The notes under the pieces: generated by a model
Seen by the model: the letters and a program-made list of their open reading frames with translations, nothing else
What the model was told of the DNA's origin: nothing
Databases searched by the model: none
Shown here: one piece after another, positions 13,201 through 21,126 of the stretch
Position numbering within the stretch: position 1 is the first letter of the stretch
Layout of the letters: every line of letters begins with the position of its first letter
From: Phallusia mammillata
Lineage: Eukaryota > Chordata > Ascidiacea > Phlebobranchia > Ascidiidae
Length of the DNA: 64,000 nucleotides
Assembly (NCBI GenBank): GCA_003260075.1
Contig: QLIY01000685.1
Span: forward strand, 1-64,000
Direction: 5' to 3'
Program-made: the position numbers and the translations under genes

Positions 13201-14835
13201 CGGTATAACGCCTTCAATGGGCCTGGCGTACTATGAAGTTTTTCATAGGCAACGTCATACCCACGTACATGATATATGAGACATCCGCTTAATAAATATT
13301 ACTACTTTTTCAATCAGTTTCACCGCTGGAATGCGACGAACCTTTGGTCCAAGGCTTTTCGCTATGCAACTAACCTTCTGGAGCAACCCTACATAGCGGA
13401 CGTGTACACGATAGGTGGCTACTACGCTCACGTCATGTTAGAGCTGATCCAAGCAGAGTCGTGCGTGAAACTAAACAACACCAACGCCACGGTGTTCACG
13501 GGCGACCCCCAGCGGCAGCTCACTCACCGCCAGTGGTACGTCACTAAGAGGCGCTCAAGCGCAATCCTCTTCCCCGTGCGCGGGCTCAAGTCGGCGCTGG
13601 AAGCCGGTTTCGAGATCGTTTACGAGGGAGAAGGCGGAAGTCCCTGCAGTCCGTTTATTACGACACTGGCGCAGACACGTGACCTGCTGATGACGTCACT
13701 CAGCGAGGAGTCCAGCGATCCGTACCAAACCGAGGTTGCGCCGAATTTTGAGAAGTCGCATTATGTGAGATTTCTGGAGCTCGCTCACGGACGGGAGTTG
13801 GTCTCTGTACGGGGAAATCCGCCTGAATGGTCGGACATTGAATGCTTGTCTCTGCCACAGACATTGTGCGGTTGCCAGGAGGCTAACTCAACCACATGCT
13901 GGCGCTTTTGCTTCGCCGGCAAGACGGTGTCCTTCCAAGGGGGGGGGGGTTTCTGGAGCTCGCGCACGGACGAGAGCTGGTATCGGTGCGGGGAAATCCG
14001 CCTGAGTGGTCGGACGTCGAATGCTTGTCTCTGCCACAGACATTGTGCGGATGCCAGGAGGCCAACTCCACCACATGCTGGCGCTTTTGCTTCGCCGGCA
14101 AGACGGTGTCCTTCCAAGAGGGCGTGTCGAGTGTATGGCCGATTAAACAGCTTGCCTCTGAAAGCTGGCGTCAAGTTGATAATGGCCCAAAACGCATATT
14201 GAACAAAAAAACGAAGCTATTACGGCGACTATTTAATCAGCAGTACACGGACATGCTTGTCTGTTTGGGTAAGTACAGTCTTTTGTGTAGTGTTGTATAT
14301 TGACATAAATATGTATCTTCAAGACAATAGCCTAGTAAGTTGCAATACAAAATTAGTTTAAAAATGATGACTATCGTTATGAGTCAGAATTATTTGTACT
14401 TTTCAATTCCTAGACAAACCTGTGTTATGATAGGAAACAACATTTAAGATATTTTTAATGACATTACTCAAAAGCACCATCAAACAACCAAAGTTGCTGT
14501 TGGCTAGCTGTGAATGATAATGGGGGGGGGGGTAGGGTATTTAATGTGTGTAGTGTATTAAATTGGCACAACACAAGAGTTTGTATCCAACTTTTTTTAA
14601 ACTTTTAACAGAGGAAACCATGAACGGCAATATCGAAAAAATGCCCACGTGCATGGGACGGATGTTTGAATTGCTTGATGCTGGTAAAAAATTAGTGACT
14701 CAACCCTTATTTCACAACGGTGACCCCTATATTGGACCCAATGCTGCCCCCGAATGGAAGTTTATTAGGGGACACTTTGAGCTTGATGGCGACATGAGTT
14801 ATGGGAGCACCTTCTCAGGACCCAAGTTTTGTTAA
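1233..14835 (+). CDS. VioB/RebD-like protein with ferritin-like domain, 18 exons
   Basis: Exons: 1233-1424, 1779-1935, 2430-2574, 4460-4588, 5189-5345, 5776-5993, 6637-6889, 7283-7432, 8081-8227, 8559-8725, 9525-9665, 10190-10354, 10959-11144, 11434-11569, 11958-12156, 12844-12944, 13318-14268, 14612-14835. All phases agree once one copy of the 13771-14119 duplication is dropped, giving about 1,212 residues. The N-terminus has WPRIHFYGKFHVNDPTANN (residues 18-36), like the start of bacterial VioB. Residues about 570-675 contain YYNMFPIM and FMPTTRDLS, also VioB-like. From about 690 a ferritin-like domain follows: LLELYTIPPYLTALFS, EEMLHMSLAANILNSIGG (EExxH ligand motif), an EGEGG stretch and KSHYVRFLELAHGREL. 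Known bacterial members couple two tryptophan-derived imines in violacein and indolocarbazole synthesis; the role here is unknown. The start is uncertain (ATG 1233 or 1251, or an unseen upstream exon). Introns rule out bacterial contamination. Confidence 0.8.
2840..3353. mobile_element. hAT-type MITE with exact target duplication
   Basis: Termini are CAGTGGTACTTAACC and GGTTAAGAACCACTG. ATCTAGTC lies exactly on both sides (2832-2839 and 3354-3361). It belongs to the same family as the 960-1225 element (shared TTTCCCAC motifs). It contains one N (3288) and a 10-C run (3302-3311), a likely assembly join. Confidence 0.9.
3362..3751. mobile_element. Second hAT-type MITE abutting the first
   Basis: Termini resemble CAGGGGTGTGCAACC (left end degenerate, GGGTGGGCAACC; right end TTGCACACCCCTG). 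The same ATCTAGTC borders it at 3354-3361 and 3752-3759, so the octamer occurs three times in a row around two elements. Inside, 3532-3591 is repeated at 3602-3661 across a 10-C run. Confidence 0.85.
3532..3661. repeat. Duplicate pair joined by 10 C (probable assembly artefact)
   Basis: About 60 bp starting TGGCTATAATCAAATGCG occurs twice, the two copies separated by C at 3592-3601, with a few substitutions. This matches the homopolymer-joined duplicates elsewhere in the window. Confidence 0.7.
3776..4330 (+). pseudogene. Partial copy of VioB-like exon 5 border, interrupted by MITE
   Basis: The stretch starting TAGCTAACACAAGGTAATC and running to GTAGATTGATGATCAGAG copies the end of exon 5 and the start of the following intron (5330-5455). 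The copy contains the 3838-4215 MITE; the intact paralogous site at about 5388-5396 lacks it and serves as an empty site. Confidence 0.7.
3838..4215. mobile_element. hAT-type MITE (GTGGCCCC family)
   Basis: Termini are CAGTGGTTCTCAACC and GGTTGAGAACCACTG. Flanks CTGAAGAC and CTGTAGAC match 7 of 8. A related copy lies at 38786-39115. Confidence 0.9.
4690..4905. repeat. Dispersed AGGCCCGA-type repeat
   Basis: It shares phrases such as GAAGTCAGGCC, CATGAACAAGACCCGA and CCCGGCTCGGC with stretches at 9897-10030 and 62600-62790. A short CAGGCCGAGT tandem occurs near 4812-4840. Ends are not defined and the element class is unknown. Confidence 0.5.
6196..6360. mobile_element. Short TIR element (AAACCTCGGTA)
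   Basis: The ends AAACCTCGGTA and TACCGAGGTTTACTGTA are inverted repeats. The interior (GTTTTGTCTAAATTGGGCGA) is shared with a second copy at about 36979-37157. It lies in an intron of the VioB-like gene. The superfamily is not clear. Confidence 0.6.
6931..7033 (+). mobile_element. tRNA-derived SINE
   Basis: There is an A-box-like TTGGCCGAATGGTCCGGCG and a B box GGGTTCGAACCCC, followed by a 13-A tail. The head resembles a Leu/Ser-type tRNA but does not fold as a full tRNA. AAATTGA flanks both sides, and AAGGTAAGAAATTGA is repeated just upstream, overlapping the exon 7 donor. It is intronic. Confidence 0.7.
7679..7933. mobile_element. hAT-type MITE
   Basis: Left end CAGAGTTTCCCAACC, right end CGGAACCACTG. 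Flanks CCCTAGTA and CTCCAGTA match 6 of 8. The interior resembles the 31248-31519 element (TCTCCCT and TATCAACTT phrases). Confidence 0.75.
9897..10030. repeat. Dispersed AGGCCCGA-type repeat, second copy
   Basis: It shares CATGACCCGAAATCAGGCC and AAGCCTGAACCCGGC-like wording with 4690-4905 and 62600-62790. Intronic in the VioB-like gene. Confidence 0.45.
13032..13228 (-). mobile_element. TIR element enclosing a tRNA-like core
   Basis: Inverted repeats of about 29 bp (CGCCAGCCCATTGAAGGCG at the left, CGCCTTCAATGGGCCTGGCG at the right) flank a minus-strand tRNA-like sequence at 13189-13116. That core has an A box (CGCTCAGTTGTTAGAG) and B box (GGTTCGAATCC). The acceptor pairs at only about 5 of 7 positions, and the anticodon loop is CCAAAAA with C where U33 is expected, so it is not a working tRNA. 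It lies in the intron before exon 17 of the VioB-like gene. Confidence 0.7.
13771..14119 (+). repeat. Coding-exon duplication joined by 11 G (probable assembly artefact)
   Basis: Copy 1 is 13771-13938 and copy 2 is 13950-14119, separated by G at 13939-13949. They differ at about 12 sites, nearly all synonymous, with one I/V change. The 179-bp offset is not a multiple of three and breaks the frame; dropping one copy restores the exon's phase to exon 18. This is what two alleles joined end to end would look like. Confidence 0.85.
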
Positions 14836-16349
14836 CTAGCCCCAAAGAATATTTTCTCTTGTGCAATCTTGTGATGTATTGTGCTTTTTTAATTGGTAGA
14901 GCTGCTAACACCATCACTCACATCAGTCCCACATTAAGTGAAAATCTGATGGGTGACGCAGAAGGCAAAAATACTTATTTAGAAGCTAAAGTTGGGCAGG
15001 GATCGGGTAGTAGCCGTAACCGATGGCATTTTATATGTCGTTTTAAGCAGGTGTTCGTGCTCTGTGCTACCTACCGAAATTTAGCTAAATGTTCGGCAAA
15101 CGTTGAGGCATGGTGCTAGTAGATCTTCCATTTTATTCATGCACAATCTTCTAATACCACAATTGTTGGGGGAAATAGTGTCCATCATACGTTATTTTTT
15201 TGATATAGGACTCACAACGCTATAGTTGATCTCAAATTCTTAAAATATGCACCCACTGTATTAAAATTTCCAACTTAACACCAATACTTTAAGCAGAAAC
15301 ATACTTTCTTTAGTTTGCCACTTGCCATCTTAAATTGTGGAGTGCAAGCTTTTATTTTATGTTTTAGCTTTGCGTAACATTAATATGTCTCAACGTTTGT
15401 TGCATGCAATACTTGCTACAATATGTTCAGTTTCAGTTGCACCTTTTGTGAAACTATTTTTTCGCCTATTCTGCCACGATTTACTGCTATTTAAGATTGT
15501 ACTGTCTTAATAGTACGATTGGCTTATATATTTCTGTTTATATTCGTTTCCGAAATGTTTAAATCCGTACATAGACTAACTTTTTTCGATTTGTTATTTA
15601 AAGAATGTGTAAGATTAAACGAATTTTGCCAAACCATGCCAAATAATACGACTTTGCGACAAAATTTGTAAACTGCTCCAACAAAAGCCAACAAGTCTCT
15701 GACGACTTTTCTGTAAAAATGTCTTTTTTCACAAGTTTCTATTAAAAGACTTAAAAAAGGACTATAAAATGTATTTTATAAACTAAGTCCTCTTCAGCAA
15801 AAAAAATGCGAATTAGAAAAGCAACAACCACGTGATGATGTTTTGATGTTATGCTCTGTTACACACGCGCACATGTTGGTGACGCATAACAATGAAGGAT
15901 TTGTTGTGACTTACAAAAAACGTGTCTATAATTGGTCTTGGACTTTTAGAGAAGCCGCACCTGATTGCTATTGGACTTACAGAACGCAAACAACGCATGT
16001 TTAGACAAAAAAATGCTTAAGAGAATCTAATCTTCAGTTGAACTATTTTGTTGCTGAGGCATATTGGCCCGGAACCGGAACGCCACCAATTTGTAATCGA
16101 TTTATGGTTGTTTATGTGGTTTTCATAATTTCTGTTCAAAAATGAAGACAATCTGATCATGTGGTTCTGTGGACTGTGACAAATAATTACAAAGTACACG
16201 CAAACAGATTTGTTTGCTCATCAAACTTAGTGGCTTGGCTTCTGCATGAAACAGTTGACACAGCCTGCATTAAGCTTTGTGACAGTAGCATTGCTTAGTT
16301 TTATCAAAATTATACTATTTTGTCAAATGGGTTTCTTTTTTTGTCCAAA
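14836..16349. other. 3' flank of VioB-like gene; no gene seen
   Basis: AT-rich sequence between the stop of the VioB-like gene and the next ATG. It probably includes the 3' UTR. I see no TE terminus, RNA gene or long supported frame. Confidence 0.5.
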
Positions 16350-18596
16350 ATGGCCAGTCCATTAGCTGGAGATGTTGAACTTGCAGTGTATGAACCTTAC
16401 TGTTTAATGCAAGACATTGCCAACCATCCATTTACTGTGAAAGAAAATGGTTTAGAATGCAACCAGGATCTTGGAAATGTGTTTTTCCCTGCCCGTTCTG
16501 GAACAATAAATGCTTATGACAAGTAAGTGTAAAATGTATTCAAGTGGTTTGGCAAATATGACACAAGATAAATACTGTTGGTATTAATATAAGTTGATAC
16601 ATTTTATAGTCTTGACCAGTGGTTCTCAACCACGGCTCTCAAGGTTGCATGCGGCTCCCAACTACTTATTTTGCAACCCTCATCTGACCAAAAAAATCAT
16701 CAAAGATTATTACGAAAGCTACAATAGCCAAACAATCGATGTTTTGAATTTTACTATTTATAAAAGTTAACAATGCAGCATATTTAAACACTCTCATTAT
16801 TCAACTCACTCAATCTATTACCGAGAATAATTACGTACAGAAGGATTGTATTGTGTCTCATAAGTCAGAATCAGTTAGCTTTCTGCAAAGAAGTGTTATT
16901 ATCAAAAAGTAGCTTTTCAGATTCTTGTCATTTGCTGTTATCCTTCATTCAATTTCTTTTAATTTGTTTTTCGGTGGCTGCTTACACACTTGAAAAACTA
17001 CCTTGTGGCCCCGACAAAAAAGGTTGAGAACCGCTGGCTATTACTTGTTTACTTTTAGCACTGTGAATGTTCGATCGATTCAAGGGTTCCAGTTGTTAAA
17101 GAAAAATCTTTTGGAACTTCCTATGTATGTGACTTGCAAACTCAAGTACTTTGGCATAAACCATAGTGGATCAACACAAACCAAACAAGGTGTGCAACCA
17201 GCTGCTACTAAATAATGCATATTTTAAGAAATTTATTTTATTTTTACTACATCAGATACTTTTATTGTTGCATTGAACACCAAACATGCAAAAATCCAGC
17301 GACAGTTGAAGAATGCTCTTTTACAGGCTGAACACTGTTTAGACAGGGGGAAAAAAGTTAACAGTATGTGAAACAAAATACATTTGTGCATGTTTTGCTG
17401 ATAATTACGGATGGAACTGAATAATTATTACTGATGGAACTCAATTAGGTGCATGTTTTTGCTACTTGTAACATTTTATGTCAATCAAATTTTTTTTCTG
17501 ATTGCTTGTTGTGCATTATATGATTTTTGTAAACACTTTAATACTAGAAATGTTTAAACTAAATCTCTTAATTTTGTTATATTTTACCATGTCTATTTCT
17601 TCAGAAGCTTGGACAGTAATTTTACCCTAAAATACTGTGACCTTTAATTGCTATAGCTAATCTTTACTGTGCTAATTGTAAATATGTTTTTATTGTACCC
17701 AAGATTGACTTCACCAAGTTACTGAAGCTATGGTATGAACACCAACTTAAACGACGGGATGGTTCTTATCATGCATACCACTGCAACATTACCATTAAAA
17801 GCCCATTGGGCCTAATGTGGCTATTCACCAACCCAATTTTGTGGTGTTCATGCTTTCCTTGCTGTTTGGTAGCTGCACCGTTTTATTTTGTAAGTACAGC
17901 ATGAATATTAAATTTTATTTACCAAAACGTCTTCATTACAGGCAATTGCATTAATTACTCAAGCCACCTTTGCATATGTATTAACACAAAAACAAAAACA
18001 AATGTAAGTTTTTTCAGGTAATTCAAAGGCAAAACTTTACATGCAACATTACAGCAGTTGTTTCATTTTTTACTGCCCAATGGAACAATGCACCTGCTGA
18101 AAGTTCAAGTTCATGGTGAGCTTGTTTTCACAGATCTTTTTAACTGTAAGACACTTAAAATGAATTGTAATCTTGTTAATTTCGTATCCAAACCATAGCT
18201 TTTCTTTGTTTAAAAAATATTTTGGCAAAATAATGTTGCTTGTACTTGAATCATCTGATATATAATTTTTGTGAGATTTTTTCCAGTTTGAGAACTTTGT
18301 GTTTTGCTTTCAACCGTTTTAAATTTTTTTTTAACTATAATATTCTTTACAAAAGACTGCTAATCAAACTTTCAAATTTTTAGGACTTCAAGCATATTGT
18401 ACCAGCAGGAAAGCTTTGCAGGACAAGTTCAAAGAAATGGTGCATTTCCACGAGATTTAAGTCTAGAATAAATGAAAACACTATATTTGTTGTTTTTTTT
18501 AGTTGGAAACCTGAACCCTCCATCGTATGAAGAATCTGTTGCTCATTCGTCACAACAGCGGATCACAAGTATCCAAATTTATTCCACCAACAAATA
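16350..18596 (+). CDS. Membrane protein with PPxY-type tail, paralog 1
   Basis: Exons: 16350-16522, 17059-17189, 17256-17363, possibly an 11-nt microexon 17605-17615, then 17704-17889, 18018-18115, 18369 onward, and a last piece ending at 18596 with NPPSYEES. It aligns exon by exon with the next gene: an N-terminal domain (ELAVYEPYCLMQDIANHP), NVRSIQGFQLL, a hydrophobic segment PILWCSCFPCCLVAAPFYF and a tail. I do not recognise the family. The last junction is doubtful: after LSLE an in-frame TAA stands where the paralog has a splice donor, so PPSY may be lost or reached through a weak GTCTAG donor a few codons earlier. AATAAA overlaps the end (18593) and recurs at 18759. Confidence 0.65.
16617..17036. 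mobile_element. hAT-type MITE
   Basis: Termini are CAGTGGTTCTCAACC and GGTTGAGAACCGCTG. The flanking octamers GTCTTGAC and GCTATTAC match poorly. It is intronic in paralog 1 and related to the 56925-57141 element (GCTCTCA and GCATGCGGCTCCC wording). Confidence 0.8.
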
Positions 18597-18599
18597 AAG

Positions 18600-19013
18600 C
18601 TCTAGAATGATCTTTGTTTTCAAGTGACTGTATATATTTTTTTTCTATTACGTTTTTAATTATTCTGGTTCTTAATATGATCAATTTGAGTGAAAAAAGT
18701 GACAAAACTGAGAAAATCAAATCACTTTTTTTATATTTATGCAAATATTTGTTTAAGCAATAAAGAATTATGCAAAGGATTTTACAAACTGATGTGTGAT
18801 GTAGTTAGCAAATGTTTCAAAAATGATAAATGATTTTAAACTTATAACGAGGATGAAGGCAAAACAGATTTTTCACAACCAATTGTTACAAGGGATTCTA
18901 CCATTTTTACCCCCAAAAAACAAAGCATCCCATCCAGTGTCTTTATTGTATTGTCATGTTTGTAGTTATTGGGTCATCTGCAGCGGTGTAAAAATTAAAT
19001 ATTAATGCTAAGT
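18600..19013. other. Intergenic spacer, nothing recognised
   Basis: AT-rich spacer between the two membrane-protein paralogs; it holds the probable poly(A) signal of the first one (AATAAA at 18759) and no other feature I can support. Confidence 0.4.
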
Positions 19014-19323
19014 CAGTGGTTCTCAACTGGTGGTCCATGGACCACTAGTGGTCCATCATGACATTTTGGGTGGTCCACAAGACGTCCACTAAATTAAGTA
19101 TTAAACTAGAGATGATTGCATATTACATGTTGAAAAGAGCATCAAAATGTTAGCTGTTAATAATTGTATCTCACTTCTCGAAAATCGGTTTACAAGAATT
19201 ATGTTTCAAGTTCAAATGGTTGTTTCGTATGCGTACTTCAAACTTGCTCAAAAATGAAATGGTCCACGATTTTATTTTAACTGGGCCGGTGGTCCATGGC
19301 CTAAAACGAGTTGAGAAGCACTG
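19014..19323. mobile_element. hAT-type MITE with exact target duplication
   Basis: Termini are CAGTGGTTCTCAACTGG and GAGTTGAGAAGCACTG. TGCTAAGT is present exactly on both sides (19006-19013, 19324-19331). The interior is rich in GGTCCATGG, and the element is related to the 39722-40036 copy. Confidence 0.95.
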
Positions 19324-19629
19324 TGCTAAGTAATCATTTAGCATTGTCATTCGAACCCTAATGTAAACATTTCATCAAACTTGCAATGATTAACTTGTAA
19401 TGATGATGCTATTTTCCCAGACAAAATAATATTAGCTGTGTTGAGAGTCTGATGTAGGCACAAGGTAAACTTGTTTCAGCTCTTCAAAAAGTGTAAAAGA
19501 TAGAGCAAAATGGAGCATAGTTAAGTATATTTAGGTTTCCTTGCCTTTGAAATGGAATTTCACAAATTTGTAATCATAACAGCAAGTTTGATGAAAAAAA
19601 TCTGTTTTTAGAGCAATTAATGTGGCAAA

Positions 19630-21027
19630 ATGGACTATTCTAATATGAGCATTGAAATTGGAGTCTTTCACATTTTGAATTTTTTGCATAAAACACCTCG
19701 TTTTTTAACCAAGGTGGGAAAAAAGTTTCACCATAATGCAAATGAAGTGAATGTGTTCTCAGAAAAACGAAGAAGATTTGTAGATGCATATTCTTTGTAA
19801 GTGTGATGTTTGCTAGCAACAACTTGCAAAAAAGAGATAAATACTTTTATCCTTACATTTTGATAGTAATATCTCTGTTGGCTCACTTGCTGAGTTTCAA
19901 ACTATTGGAAGAAGACTTACAAATTTGCCAACCTATATGATTGTTAAGTATGAGGAGAGAGAAGGTCATCCAGGTAAAGTAAAAACTTAGAATATTTGCC
20001 CTTAAAACAATGTTTTTTGTAAATATTGTCATGTACAGTAAATAAACATTTCATCTTTTGTAGCTGTGTATAAGTCAGTAGTGGGTAAAAAAATCTTATC
20101 GCTTAAAATGTTTTCATATTTGGTTTGCATTGTAGAAACTTTTGTGGTTTACATCAATCCTTCTGCTCCAAGAATTAAACAACAACTAACAGAATACCTC
20201 AACCAAGTCGAAACGATTTTACATAGAAATGAAACTACAAGATTTGCACTTGATGTAAACATGTTTTTAATCATATTATCTCAGATAGCGATGTTAAATC
20301 ATGTGATACATTTAAAGCTATATACTTTATTATGGGTCTCCTTCCCTGAAGGGGACACATATTGATTTTACTCGAATTTGTTTTTGTTTTTTTCTTCCCA
20401 AAGTTTGTCCGACCCGTTTTTCCATGTAATGTTTGATGGATTTGGATGAAATTTTCACAGATGGTAGTAATAGGTATGTAGATGTGCATCCCACTTTGTT
20501 TTTGTTGATTACCCCAATATTTACCCCGCTAGCCCCCTAAAATGGGTTATTTTCTGCCTAAAGTTTGTCAGACTCGTTTTTCCATCAAATGTTTAATGGA
20601 TTTGGATGAAAGTTTCACAGATGGTAGATGTAGGTATGTAGATATGCTTCCCACTTTGTTTGTCCTGATAACCCCAGTATTTACCCCGCTAGCCTCCTAA
20701 ATAGGGTGAGTTTGTAAACAATGCCGCAATTGGCTGAAATTTGGATAGCTTGTAAAGTATGACATTTATAAGTGTCGATTGTTGTGTTCAACCCTGTAGC
20801 CCCAACATTTACCCAACATGCCCCCAAAGTGTAAAACGTGTTTGTATGTTAATGGGCACCACAAACGAATTAATTCTGTGGCGCAATAGTGTTACAAGGG
20901 CAACTAGTTGTATGTTACTTGTTGGTGGGTTGCTTGGTGGACATTTTTGCACCATGGCATTCAGGGGGTGACATCAGAAGCATTAACGGTTGTTGCTCAA
21001 AACGCCTCTAGTGGTCGAAATTTTAAA

Positions 21028-21126
<99 letters not shown>

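Noticed and set aside
13785-14303. Long antisense and alternative frames over exon 17
   Set aside because: They are shadows of a GC-richer coding exon that is present twice.
1233-14835. Bacterial contamination or very recent bacterial transfer as origin of the VioB-like gene
   Set aside because: It has 17 introns with consistent phases and is interleaved with the same MITE families as the rest of the window.
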